Below, one piece after another: positions 46,928-57,738 of a stretch of DNA of 64,000 bases. The translations under genes were made by a program, and so were the position numbers. The notes below the pieces were generated by a model. It had not been told where the DNA came from. It saw only the letters and a list, made by a program, of their open reading frames with translations, and did no database searches. Location of the stretch: positions 2,108,001 through 2,172,000 of the forward strand of contig JAGMUV010000001.1 of the NCBI GenBank assembly GCA_020744425.1, in the 5' to 3' direction. The stretch is from Dactylonectria macrodidyma (Eukaryota > Ascomycota > Sordariomycetes > Hypocreales > Nectriaceae). How positions within the stretch are numbered: the first letter of the stretch is position 1; every line of letters begins with the position of its first letter.

Positions 46928-48790
46928 GACGTCCGAAATGCTGTGCAGATCGGGCCTAGCGGTCTGCGCTTCGTTGACCGTTTAGCCTTGACTAAGCATC
47001 CAGCCAATCATGAACGGTGCTGTTCCGTAAATGACGGCCAAGGCCTTTCTCTGATCGGAATCAAGAGCAATTGTTCCATGAGATGACCACTTCCTTAAGC
47101 TGTGAAATTCAAGACTGAGGTTGTTGATAGCTACGTACGGTGTTTTTGTGTCATCACTTTAGCTAGGTTGAAACAAGATGAGGCTTGTTGAACTCTGACG
47201 GTTACATCAACGTTGTGAGTCCGGAATGGTTGCATGGCTCATCGTAAACGTTCCGAGTGCCGGGTCGGAAGTCGCACGCCATCTTCTTGTGTTCAAGGGG
47301 GCTGAAGATGGGCATTGAACTAGACTTAGGAATTGAGCCTCCTTGGTTATGTACCGAGAAATTTGAACAGTTTGTGGATGGGTTCCCTTTCTTGTATTGC
47401 GCCCTGGTTATTACTAAGAGAAGTATGGCGCAACCAACAAGAGTGGGATGGCGGAAGACGAAGCAGGCCCATGACGGACCGCGGCTAACAGATAGATAGC
47501 GGTGATTATGCGTTTGGTCCAAGTTCCTATCAACTCCGCCATCGGCTCCACCATTTCCGTAATTCCTCGTCGCGAGAAATGGAGAGATATTTTTCTCCCG
47601 CATGGGTTAGAAAACTCGAAAAAGGGCCCCATCCGTTCGGCTGACTGATGCTTTCGCAATTCTGGTCTGCAACGGCGTCTTTGGACGGGTTTGGACGTGG
47701 CTTACATAATAACCGCGCGACCCCGACAAATCAATCCATCGGGGGTGCCATGACCCAAGAAAACGGGGCCCTTACCTAGACTAGGCGTCAGGTGCGCTAA
47801 ATGGTCCGTCGCGGGGCCGGCGAGTCGAGGAATTGGCACACGAGATTGGGTGGCCGGCAAGGTTTAGATGGGAAAAACATGTGAGTACGTACTGGGCCGA
47901 GAGGAAGAGACTCTACCTAGAGACAGTGAGAGAGGAGGGAAGCGTCAATGAGAATCAGAGCGGGACCCCCGGCCGGCGCCCTCGGGTCCTCAAAAACCCA
48001 CTCTCCCACATTCTATGCGCTTCTCCCGCCACCTAAACGTCGGGTTCGGCTTTGTCCAGAAAGTTGCGAGGCTTTGCCTAGGCTTAGTACAGGCAAGGCC
48101 GGGATTGCGGCGGATGGGGTGGTGTTGAAATGGGCTGGTCGTTTCGTTGGAAGCCGGCAATTCACCGCGCGGATCCGACCCTGGGCCGTTGGCCGTGGCC
48201 GGGCAGCGGAGGCGACGGCAAACGAACCATCCATCCATAGGCCATCCATGGAAATGGGCATGCCGTTGGATCCTAGGTGTGCCGCTGTACCGTGGGGACC
48301 GGCCATATCATGTAGGTGCTTCATACCTACCTAGGTAGGCTTTATTTTCCAAAATAATAATGAGGGCTTCTTCCTTGTTCTTTGATCCCCTTCGTTTCTC
48401 GCTCTTCTGCCCCCTCGTCCATTCTCACTCTCTGTGTGTGTGTTGCATTCCCATCGTCCGCATCTAGTTTATACTCAAGCAGTTACTAGGACTCTTCTCC
48501 ATCTTTCCAATTCAATCCGTACCCCGCGCCATTGACCAAGCAAAATTAAGAAGACCCCTCCTCCCTCCTCCCTCCTCCCCTCTCTCTCCGAGCCCGCACC
48601 GCCCGCCGCTGGTCGCATCTGTCGCATTCGCCGCGCTGCCGAGGCCGAGTCATACACTGAAAACTTACCGATATAATAATTTACTACACTACGCTTTCTG
48701 TCCGCCCAAGCACCATCGCCAACCCCCGAACGCTCTCCTCGCTCCACCTCCACCTCCCCATCATCCCGCATCCACATCCCGCCCGCGATA
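46928..48790. other. Divergent region between COQ3 and RIB3
   Basis: About 1.9 kb. A CATACCTACCTAGGTAGGC palindrome lies at about 48,324-48,342. The RIB3 leader region has a TG microsatellite (48,431-48,443) and a CCTCCT tract (48,556-48,592), typical of fungal pyrimidine-rich 5' leaders. No ORF with domain support. Confidence 0.5.
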
Positions 48791-49578
48791 ATGCCTGGGT
48801 CAACGATAGATTCGAGTCGCTTTGACTCTATCCCGGAGTCCATTGAGGCCTTCCGTATGCAAGCCCCCTTCTGTCTGAGTCACACGTGCAACTCATTGTA
48901 CCCTCTGGTGACATTGGCTGATACTGATACTGATACTCTCAACCAGGAAATGGCGAGTTCCTCGTCGTCCTTGACGACCCCTCTCGAGAGAACGAGGCCG
49001 ACCTCATCATCGCCGCCCAGGACGTCACCACCGAGCAGATGGGCTTCCTCATCCGACACTCCTCGGGCTACGTGTGTGCCCCCCTCTCGCCCGCCCTCAT
49101 CACCTCCCTCGCCCTCCCCCAGATGGTCACCGACAACGAGGACCCCCGCGGTACGGCATACACCATCTCGGTAGACGCAGCCGACCCGTCCGTGACCACC
49201 GGCATCAGCGCCCGCGACCGGGCGCTGGTGTGCCGAGTCCTCGCCGACCCCAACTCCAAGCCCGAGAGCCTGCGCCGGCCCGGCCACGTCCTCCCCCTGC
49301 AGGCCCGCCCCGGCGGCGTCCGCCAGCGTCCCGGCCACACCGAGGCTGCCGTTGAGTTCTGCCGGCTGAGCGGCAAGGCTCAGGCCGCTGCCATCTGCGA
49401 GCTGGTCGACGACGGCGAGGAGGTCCCCGGCCAGGCCATCCGCCAGAGCGTCGGCATGCTGCGCGGCGAGGGCTGCATCGCCTTTGCGCGTAAGTGGGGG
49501 ATCAAGGTCTGCACCATCGCCGACCTTGTCGCCTACGTCGAGAAGACCGAGGGCAAGCTCGAGGCCAACGGAAGCTGA
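48791..49578 (+). CDS. RIB3: 3,4-dihydroxy-2-butanone-4-phosphate synthase (riboflavin)
   Basis: Exons 48791-48854 and 48947-49578 give 231 aa, normal for fungal Rib3. The phase-1 join rebuilds EAFRNGEFLVVLDDPSRENE. Active-site features are visible: the acidic loop RENEADLIIAA, a Gly/Ser-rich loop (FLIRHSSGYVCAP), DRALVCRVL, RRPGHVLPLQAR and HTEAAVEFCRLSG with the catalytic His. It converts ribulose-5-phosphate to formate and dihydroxybutanone phosphate, the four-carbon precursor of the riboflavin xylene ring. It stands alone and is not fused to GTP cyclohydrolase II, as is usual in fungi. The 92-bp intron ends in a short ATACTG triplicate before its acceptor. Confidence 0.95.
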
Positions 49579-49640
49579 GTATGAGTGCGAATATGAGTGT
49601 GAGTCTGGGTGTGAGTCCGAGTGTGAATGTGAGGGCTGGA
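49575..49640 (+). repeat. GAGTGTGAGTC-type hexamer run overlapping the RIB3 stop
   Basis: Starting at the RIB3 stop, about nine imperfect GAGTRY units (GAGTATGAGTGCGAATATGA and following) run through the proximal 3' UTR. In another frame the run would read Glu-Cys repeats. It is read directly; function unknown. Confidence 0.7.
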
Positions 49641-50305
49641 GCCGGCTGAGCCTGGAAGCGGTGGATGGATGTATTCAGTCTCTGTGTGTGGCCATGGGGT
49701 CGGGGCGTCTTTCTTGTATACACGCGCGTCTGGTCGGTGCTGTGTGATGGTTGACAATGGCATGTTTGGTTCATATGTTTGCAATTTGTTTCTCCTCTCA
49801 CTGTTTGGGCATAGACTGGAGGCCGTGCGTGCCTCCGTGTGTTGAGTATGGCAGCAAAAAAGAAAGGACAAAAAAGACAAGATGAGGACGCCCTCATCCA
49901 TCTTCTCTCGTTTTTCCCACACGCACCTTCATATTAATCCATGATTGGGCTTTCGGCTTGTATCTTTCAAGCTGTGCTTTCTTAAACTACCTAGGTAAAG
50001 AAAATTGAATGGACTGTGGATAGGTAGTGAACATCATTTGTGATTCTGGATCAAAACTTACCGTGAAATTGATGGACGTGAAACCAACGCCTCCCATCAC
50101 ATTATCCCAACCCAAAGACCTTCCTAGCTAGATCCCCTCAAAAGATGCACCGCATCCTGTCTCCATTTCCCAGGCCCCAGGGTTCTCTATTCCAGGCGAC
50201 TCGGCATTCGCCGATATATCTCCGAGCCATGGGTAACATGTTTGGTCGCCCCTGCAAATACTGGTGATGTGACCAGGAATCGTCGAGAGGGGAAGGATTT
50301 CTGGA
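49641..50305. other. 3' spacer
   Basis: Between RIB3 and the minus-strand unknown gene, convergent. An A-rich stretch lies at 49,855-49,885 and a CTACCTAGGTAAAG motif at about 49,987-50,000. Nothing else recognised. Confidence 0.55.
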
Positions 50306-51151
50306 CTAGTCGAAGAAGATGCCGAGTTCCATAAACCACCACCTAAATGCTCGACTTTTGTCAGTTGAAGTATTGGACAGGGGAAAATTCGAGAACCAAC
50401 CTTCTAACTGTAGTTTCTCAACCCTAGAATGTATTTGATCCTCCCTACCCATGCTGCTCCTGTCGTATCTTGGACTACTCGCCGTCGCCTTGTTTGCACT
50501 GTTTTCCAGCAAGCTCGAAAACTCTTGGCCTATTACCACGCCCGTTTTTGCTGCGACCGCTTCCCATCCATTTTCTCTCAACATACATATGCCTTGTATA
50601 CTTGGTCCGTCTCCGATTGGCTCAGCTTTCGCGTATCTGCCCGGCGTGGTCGATCTCGAGGACGATTTGGAGCTGCGTAGCTTCGGTGAGTACGGTGTAG
50701 TGTGCCTTCGATGAGTGGAATAAGCGTCGAACGAGATATTCTCGTTAACTAGGTTGATCGGTGAGGAATCCGACATGATTTTATCGTCGACAGGGACTTT
50801 GATGAGGCAGGAATCCTTGCCCTCTGATTGAAGCGCCCTGAAGAGACCTAAGCGGTTCATAGGCTGTGAAGATGCCTGATAATTAGTCACTGGCTCCGGG
50901 ACTTGCTCGCAGGCCGTCCTTTTGGTTCGCACCTCTTGATCTACTGTCTGGAGGGGACGCATGGCTCGAGTTTGCGGTGTTATAAATGAACAGAATGCAT
51001 CATCAAATGCGGTCACTTCGAGGCTACGCCGGTACGGATTTCGCTGGCGTCGTGGCATGAACGTCATGAAAGGATAAGCTGTGTAGTGGTAGTCTTGGGT
51101 GAGGGCAACGGAGCTTAGGTAGGGACGGGAAGCCCCAAGAGTAAACACCAT
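50306..51151 (-). CDS. Hypothetical protein, 281 aa
   Basis: A single frame from the ATG at 51149-51151 (MVFTLGASRPYLSS) to a stop at 50306; the frame is open further upstream without ATG. Composition is balanced and contains all residue types, with a Ser/Arg-rich centre (KLRSSKSSSRSTTPGRY) and a Trp/Phe-rich end (AFRWWFMELGIFFD). No signal peptide, membrane segment or known domain is visible. Its length in a single frame and its non-repetitive protein text favour a real gene. The Ser/Arg-rich centre could be a phosphorylated or disordered nuclear segment, but that is a guess. Confidence 0.4.
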   Translation of the reverse strand: MVFTLGASRPYLSSVALTQDYHYTAYPFMTFMPRRQRNPYRRSLEVTAFDDAFCSFITPQTRAMRPLQTVDQEVRTKRTACEQVPEPVTNYQASSQPMNRLGLFRALQSEGKDSCLIKVPVDDKIMSDSSPINLVNENISFDAYSTHRRHTTPYSPKLRSSKSSSRSTTPGRYAKAEPIGDGPSIQGICMLRENGWEAVAAKTGVVIGQEFSSLLENSANKATASSPRYDRSSMGREDQIHSRVEKLQLEGWFSNFPLSNTSTDKSRAFRWWFMELGIFFD

Positions 51152-53172
51152 CTGTGGATGGCTACTCTCAGAGGTGTCAATTAGCTGGCTACGGCTGGGT
51201 GAACATGGAGCGACGAGTTGACAATTGGGAAGGCATCTTACCGCAGCAAGTGTCAAGCTTGGTGAAGAAGAGGTTATGTTTCGGCTGCAAGGGTGAGGCG
51301 AGAGAAGGACAGCCGGGTTGTCTAGGGGGACGTATAATAGTCAACGACTGATGATGCAACGATTTGATGTGTAAAACGGCTCATTTCCAATATGCATCAA
51401 GGGAAGCCCGATGGAGGGTGCCGGCAGAAAATGGTGACAACCACTGCATGTGTTGAGGCCTGCCTCGGGTTGCCTCAACAGTAAAGCTGGCTGCCTCAAC
51501 GCGTGCCCTTGCATGAGGTATAAAGACCAGTCATAAAATAAGGCGCCATGCTTTCGATGTACTGCACTGCGGGTAGGAGGTGGCTGAGTATTGGAAATAT
51601 AGGCCAATGAAAGCTCTCGTTGAACTATTTAGACTGCTTCTCTCAGCGGCGCCTCTTGAAAGCCGGGAGAGGAATCAGCGAATAGGAATAGACCCCTTCC
51701 ACACCGCTCGGGGATGGCGATTTATCGAAACGAGGTGCATGAGAGCGGCACATCACTGTTATGTCTCGCAGATGTAGTTTACCCCGACGCTGTGCAACAC
51801 TCCGGGTGAGATCTTTCCCCAAAATACAGGTTGTATCCTGACTTCTCACAGCAAGTGTGCACTACCGGCACACCAAAGCTGTCCTAGAGCATTCGGGAAA
51901 AAGTCTAGAATATTCGTGTAGGAGTCTAAACTTGGAGCATATGCGAGATAAATCCCTCTGCAGGCTGCGTCATGTCGGGCAGTGCTCGGAGCCAACACTT
52001 GGCCAAGAGCAGATCAGGCTGAAGGCTGGCAGAGCCTGAAATGAGGAAGCTCTTTTACGAATGAGGCTCCAAGTCAACACCTGCTAAATCAAGCACAAAC
52101 TTTATTGATTCGACAACAAAAAGAACGCTAGAGCAGTTTGTTTGGTCAGCTGTCAAGAAATCCACGCCATAGTATGCAATATTGTCCAATAGCCTGGAGT
52201 TGAATAAGACATTTTCAGATCAACTTGGCGGTGACCTGGCTCTCAGACACACTACTAACTACACCATCTTTTTTGGGAAAGAATACTCCATTGGCCCGGC
52301 CAGTAACATGATTACTGACGGGGCGTTGTGGCGTGACGGTAAGATGGAGGGTGGGTGGAAGAGTTCTTCCACCTACAGCCTAGCCAAGCTGGATGATGGT
52401 CACGTCGATCGAAGCCATGCCCATGGCCAGGAAGCTACCGATCGCGAAACTTGAATGCAGTGCGATAACCCTACGATAGACGTCGACAAGTGAGAAAATG
52501 CAACCATCTCTCCGTGCATTCTGGGTCACCCGACTAGAGGGGTCAGCCTGCATCTTATACTTTGCTGCCGTTCGACCCCCGAGATGTCTCGGCGCAAGTC
52601 AGGCTGCCCAGTCGGTGAGAGCATGCCTCGGGCCAACCACGTCAAGCCGTCAGCCTGATTGCAAATCAAAATCTTAATCGTCGTTTGTGATTTGTGATTT
52701 AAAATCCCAATCCGTTCCATCGGGTCACCGCCACCTCCCTTTTCTCACATTTTGTGTCTTAATCCGGATTCTTCCAAATTGCCTGAGTCGGCTGAAATTC
52801 AACCGAGTGGCCACACACATGGGGCGTCTAGTTACTTAGCTGAGGCGTCATATCTTTTCGTCACCAGCCGAGGGCGTTGCCAAAATGCGGTACATTGCCT
52901 CCTCGGCAAGTATGGCTCCGCTTGTCGCCCCCACAGCATCAACGACTTGCATTGCTGGTTATACCAGATATGAACCCATTGAGCAATATAAAATGACAAT
53001 CCAGCCGTAAATCTGCTTGAAGAAAGTTGGCATCCTAGGGATATTTCCATCCTCGGATTACCACCACCTCGGACTCATGAGCTGGCCTATAAACAATCAA
53101 CAAGCTCACCCTCCTCTTACTCACATCTGGGCCTACGAACGGTTCTTCCCAGACGGATTGACTTGACCCATC
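51152..53172. other. Spacer with small unsupported frames
   Basis: About 2 kb. GCCTCAAC occurs twice around 51,470-51,500. GTGATTTGTGATTTAAAATC forms a short repeat near 52,686-52,705. A small frame at 52,308-52,454 has protein-like text but no partner exon. Nothing recognisable. Confidence 0.5.
53087..53094 (+). promoter_or_regulatory. TATA-box candidate for the 53173 gene
   Basis: CCTATAAACA lies about 80 bp upstream of the ATG at 53173, a normal spacing for a short fungal leader. Positional inference only. Confidence 0.35.
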
Positions 53173-54087
53173 ATGCTACCGTGCCAATACATCAAAGTCC
53201 GCCTCGTCGAAGTTGAGAGCTTAGCACAGCAATCCAAATCGCCAGCCTTAGGTCGCCCACCAAAGAACCTTCCCCTCCAGCAGGTATCCGTTCTAAACCT
53301 CTCCAATTGCGCAAAGTACAGCTTCATTTCAAAGTCGTTGGCGGACGAGCTTCTCAAAAGCAACTACGGCTCTCGTTCGTTGAATTTTAGCATCGATAAC
53401 GACACCATACTACGATTGGAATGGCACTATCTCGACCTAAACAATACCTTTGTGACGACACATCTGGTTGTACGCGATTCGCCATTCCTCGTGATTCTAC
53501 GAAAGCAGGACTGGGAGCAACCCCTTCAAGTTTGGTGGACGAAAACTTCAGAGCAGCGAGCACATGAACGAGCCACAATTCAGCAGAACCAAAAGACCAT
53601 GGCTAAGGACCCTCAGCCTGATACTTCCAAGTCTGCCGACTGGTCGGATCGAGATTCAGAAACGGAATCTGTCGCATCGGAATGCTCATCTGCTCGATCC
53701 AGCTCCAGCAAGGCGACATCAGTGGCAACTGTGACGGCAGGCTGTGGTGCGGGCGAAAGCGGCAGTGGCAATGCTCACGAAGCAGCGGAGATGGAATGGG
53801 ACAATGGCCGTAGACTTGAGGAAGCAAGCAAGGCAGCGGAGGCTGAGATCAGAAGCGAAGGCTTGGGTTCACAAGACAGAGGTGGCGAAGCTAAAAACGA
53901 CCATTGCGACCATCTCGACGACGCAGCCAACTGGCCTGATATGGAGATGCTCGAGATACAAACCGGGGATAGTGACACTGACGAAGCGGATGAGGAAGAC
54001 GCTTATTGGAGCTGGTCACCAAAGGAATGCCGATGGTATCACGAATACGAGGACGAAACTCGCGAGTGGTTTCCCCAACTGGTGTAG
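53173..54087 (+). CDS. Unknown protein with retropepsin-like N-terminus and acidic Trp-rich tail
   Basis: One exon, 304 aa. Residues about 35-115 resemble a retropepsin-like (clan AA) half: SVLNLSNCAKYSFISKSLADE aligns with the strand-DTG-x-SFIS-helix element of such domains. THLVVRDSPFLVILRKQDW aligns with the closing F-V-V-x-x-P-F-D-V-I-L-G strand. The catalytic Asp-Thr-Gly is replaced by Asn-Leu-Ser-Asn, so protease activity is unlikely. The middle is Ser/Glu-rich and disordered. The tail is acidic and ends with WSWSPKECRWYHEYEDETRE, a pattern I associate with fungal-specific proteins of this architecture. No flanking reverse transcriptase or integrase was seen, so it is not part of an intact retroelement. 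Confidence 0.6.
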   Translation: MLPCQYIKVRLVEVESLAQQSKSPALGRPPKNLPLQQVSVLNLSNCAKYSFISKSLADELLKSNYGSRSLNFSIDNDTILRLEWHYLDLNNTFVTTHLVVRDSPFLVILRKQDWEQPLQVWWTKTSEQRAHERATIQQNQKTMAKDPQPDTSKSADWSDRDSETESVASECSSARSSSSKATSVATVTAGCGAGESGSGNAHEAAEMEWDNGRRLEEASKAAEAEIRSEGLGSQDRGGEAKNDHCDHLDDAANWPDMEMLEIQTGDSDTDEADEEDAYWSWSPKECRWYHEYEDETREWFPQLV

Positions 54088-55321
54088 CAGAGTTGCGAGC
54101 ATTCAGTGTCAAGGTCATGTCAATTCACGTATCAAAGTAGCTAGGGAACGACGGAGCGACTTTGGATACAATCCAAGTCCGCCCGGGCGTGTATATTGTG
54201 TATATTTGTGGAAAAGGGGCAGCACACTAATTTCACATGATGACTTCCGCCACTCTAAAGAGCTGTCACTGGTTCGTTGCTGGCCTATGAGATGATGCAC
54301 CGTCGAGCCGACGAAGATGGAGACCACTCAGGAGAGGCAGTGCCTAAATAGTTCGCGGGGCCTCGTCATCTTCAACACCATTGAAATCACAACTCCGTCA
54401 CCACCAGAACCAGAAAGCTAGTCGTCGTGTGGCGGGCGGCGGCGCAGCCTTTGGGCGCCGTCACATCTTTCGCGGGGCTTACGCCAGAATTCCATGCAGA
54501 GCTGGTTGGGTGGCTGGGTTGAACTGAGGTTGTGGCTTTGTATAGACACCCACCATGGCGAAAACTCACCGAGACCAGAAAGGGAGTGCATCGGTGTAGA
54601 AATACCAATAATGCACGTTCACGGTGACTTCTGCCCTGTTCACTCGCAGACTTTGGGTATCAAGCTCAAGTCTCAGCCCATTTCATGCAAGTCTAGGCCA
54701 ATGATGGGACAAACCAGTCTCTAGCACATGCATACTGAGGCCTATCACCTTAGACGCCAAGCCATACGACTGCTATACTGGAGGTAGAAGGCGCTCCCAT
54801 AGCACGTGTGCGATACTTGGGCAGCCAGGCTTTTCGGGCTTCCACGTCTGTAGAACAAATCACTACTACTCGTGAGATCATGAGTGCTGGTGTGTTGGGG
54901 AGTTGGTTGGCGCGGCCTGCTGTGCTGCCCTTCGGAGGCCATCCACCATGTCATCTGCCTTGCTCTAGAAGGCCTCAGAACAAGTTAGAGTGCACGTGCT
55001 TAATGCACCTGTCTGTAATACCAGCATTCCTGGCGAACACGTAGCAATTGCAAACCTCGGAGTTGCATCCGGATCTTTCCGCGAATAGTTTCATGAAACA
55101 GGTTCCCGTCAGTGCGCTCTAGTCTACCTGGCCAGTTCCATATACGTGTTTGGGTCACAATCCTTCCATTGCCCGGAGCCGCACCGGCTGTGGCTCTTCC
55201 TTGTGTTGACTGTTAACTGGGCCGTCTAATAAGAGCCTGATCAGAACAAAGACCGAAGTATTCAAGTATCAAAACTGACATCGCCACCAGTACGCTGTCC
55301 AACTACAATCATCTTCAATCC
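54088..55321. other. Spacer, nothing recognised
   Basis: Convergent 3' region between the 53173 gene and Fpg. Short frames only. No repeats above simple-sequence level. Confidence 0.55.
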
Positions 55322-56658
55322 TCACTTCCTCGATCGTGTAGAACGCCGTCTGTCAGGTTCCGGCTTCGCATCCGTTGACACAGGCTCGGTCTTCACATTG
55401 TCTTCATTGGGCTCCGCTTTCGCTGGCACTGCTCTCTGCTTCTTAGCAGGTGGGCCTCCCTCGTCCCAGAATTCCGACGTGTTCTTTTTTCTTGACTTCT
55501 TGGGCACTTCGGGGGTTGCCTTCGCCTCCACGGGCTCTTCTTTTATGCCAGGAACCGTCCGACCGGTCTTCTTTTGCACTCCCGGAGCATAGCAACTCGT
55601 TCGACCGCCGACGGTGATGAAGGCTAGCTTTTCGCCGTTGGGAAGCTTTGATGCAGTGCCCTTGGTACCCTTGCCCCACCGGTAGTTGAAGAGCCAGTGT
55701 TTAGGGAACTTGTCAGAGTCTCCTAATTCGTCAACGGACGTCTGACATACGTAGCGAATGTTCTCGTAGAGAGTTGTGATTTGAGTGTCGTCAAATTCGT
55801 CACAGTACTGCTCGGGGTGCAGCTTTGCCTGGTACAGTGTCTCATCGGCCACCCAGTTGCCAATGCCGCTGATCATCGCTTGATCGAGTAGTAGTGCTTT
55901 GATGGGAACGTGCCTTGCCCTCATCTTTCCTCGTAAATACTCCTCGGTAAATCTATCCAGGTCTACTACTGGATCAGGCCCGTTCTCCACCAAGGGTGAA
56001 TGGCTCCTGATTTGATCCCCAGGACAGTCAACAAGTCGTACTCGTCCAAATCGGCGAGAGTCTGCGAAGGCGACCTCAACGGCGGGAGTCTCTTCGGTTG
56101 CGAATTGGAACTTCCAGAATCTCGGTGGCCACTGGGCAATGTCTTCGTCTTTCATCTTCTTGTAGTAATTGGTGTAGGCCGTTTTCTCGCCTTTAATATG
56201 GACCCATCCTAATAATGCGACAGTGAGAAATTGCACAAGCTAGGTATGAGGAGAGGAGCCTTACCGGTCATGCCAAAATGCATTACGAGATGTGGGGGAC
56301 TCTCAAGTGTGATCCTAATCCCATGAGCCAAAGTCCAGACAAACTCATCAACCAACTTACCAAAAGTACTTGCCCTGACTTCCCGCTGACACAATCTGAG
56401 ATCATTAGATACTGCTGTAATCGAGGCGGTCTTCGAATCACTCACCTTTTTCCCCTTCAATGCAACTTCCACCTCTGCCCCAGTTGTGCCTACTTTTCCA
56501 AACACATTTTTGTCATCAATGGCAGAGGCAGAGGCTATGCGCTTCCCAACTACGTGAAGTCGGAGGAAGTGCACGATCCGTGCCACTACGCCAATCACAA
56601 TGAGCGTCTGTCTGGATTATTGGTCGAACAACAACATACCTTCAGCAATCTCAGGCAT
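55322..56658 (-). CDS. Formamidopyrimidine-DNA glycosylase (Fpg/MutM family)
   Basis: Five exons: 56640-56658, 56446-56585, 56361-56395, 56265-56314 and 55322-56208, giving 376 aa with every phase consistent. The first six codons encode MPEIAE: Pro2 is the catalytic imino nucleophile and Glu3 its partner. Exons 3 and 4 are micro-exons of 35 and 50 bp that restore KKIVSAGSQGKYFW and ITLESPPHLVMHFGMTG. The 887-bp exon carries WVHIKGEKTAY, DSRRFGRVRLVD and the helix-two-turn-helix (AMISGIGNWVADETLYQAKL). No C-terminal four-Cys zinc finger is present, as is usual for plant and fungal Fpg. A Lys/Glu/Pro-rich tail follows, probably nuclear targeting. It excises oxidised purines and nicks at the AP site in base excision repair. 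Confidence 0.93.
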
Positions 56659-57246
56659 TTTCAGACAATTAAATATTGGTAATTAACCCTGTAGTTGTCG
56701 AGTCCGCTGCAGCCCCGGTCACGGTTTCACTGAAGCGGGACGCGAAAGAGGGGGCTGGGAATAGGAAGAAGAGGCGTGTTTTGCTCCAGACCGTGAATTA
56801 CTCTAGAGTTGGCTGGACAGCTGCTGAGCTGATGAAATGCCCCACCTGTTTAGTGCCTGCTCCCCGTTACGGCCCGCCCCACCAAGTGGGCACGTGCTAA
56901 TGCACAGTGCTCAATTGCCGGCATTGAGGCACTGCTTGACCTTGCTCAATTGACTGCTGCGGCTTCCAACGTCAACTAATTGTTTCTCAACAGCGTCCCT
57001 CTCGGTCAAGCCTTGGGAAAATTACACCTGATGTACAAGGAGAGAGGCGCCGTGAAGAGTATGTTACAGTCGACGCCTCCCCTACCAACGCCTGTTTCAC
57101 CCAAATCTGCTCCTGGACACTAACAGGAAAGCACACAATCCCGACAGGTCACGACAAAGAGCACAGCGGCTGAATTACGTCGAATACGGTCAAATGGAAA
57201 CAACCGCTCATCATCTGCCGCCATCTCAACATTTGCTGATATAGAC
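56659..57246. other. Fpg upstream region and possible 5' exons of the next gene
   Basis: The left part is the promoter side of Fpg. From about 57,129 the plus-strand frame is open and reads protein-like text into the next listed gene, starting after a CTAACAG acceptor-like site. An upstream frame segment near 57,030-57,060 (MYKERGAVK) precedes a GTATGT donor, but its phase does not fit. No exon chain is therefore claimed. Confidence 0.35.
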
Positions 57247-57738
57247 ATGGACGAGATCGAGAGCGGGAAGGCTGCGAAGCGGGTTCTTATTGTCGTCTCG
57301 CGTAGAAGTCCTCGTTGGTTTCAGGCGTGGAGTTCCAGCCAGGAACTGATAACAGTTGCACTTGACCTTATGCTGGACAAACAGCTCATTTCTCCTGATA
57401 CGAAATATGACCCCTCGGCAATCAGGTTTTTGGCCACCGAGAGATGGGATTTGCGAACGTTTATCGTCTTCGACATGTTACATGATAGCTACGATCCCGA
57501 CAAGGCGCACCTTCCAGGTCAAGACGACCTCCCAGTCATTTCAGTTTTCTTCGGCCTAAAAGAGAGTGCAAGTATCGCAGGCAGACCTATTACGAACAAA
57601 GTCAACAGCGACATTAGAGCCATCCACAATGCGACTGGCCCAGGCAGTAGGCCGCCTTTCCTTGTCGATCACACCGGCGGGAAAGTGCCTTTCTACACGA
57701 ATCCGCGAAATTCTTGCACAGCAAGCATCGCACCATAA
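57247..57738 (+). CDS. Hypothetical protein or fragment, 163 aa
   Basis: An open frame from the ATG at 57247. The frame continues upstream to about 57,129 with text such as TTKSTAAELRRIRSN, so the true start may lie in an unplaced exon. The body (KRVLIVVSRRSPRWFQAW ... FLATERWDLRTFIVFD) looks like a folded protein, but I recognise no family. Beyond 57,560 another frame reads well, and later still (57,890-57,970) NIKTGFTQTLAKECYKNRR appears in a third frame. The gene may be spliced further downstream or be decaying. Confidence 0.3.
   Translation: MDEIESGKAAKRVLIVVSRRSPRWFQAWSSSQELITVALDLMLDKQLISPDTKYDPSAIRFLATERWDLRTFIVFDMLHDSYDPDKAHLPGQDDLPVISVFFGLKESASIAGRPITNKVNSDIRAIHNATGPGSRPPFLVDHTGGKVPFYTNPRNSCTASIAP

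Noticed and set aside
53173..54087. Intact retrotransposon gag-pol.
   Set aside because: No reverse transcriptase, integrase or LTRs were seen around either retropepsin-like gene, and the catalytic Asp motif is absent.
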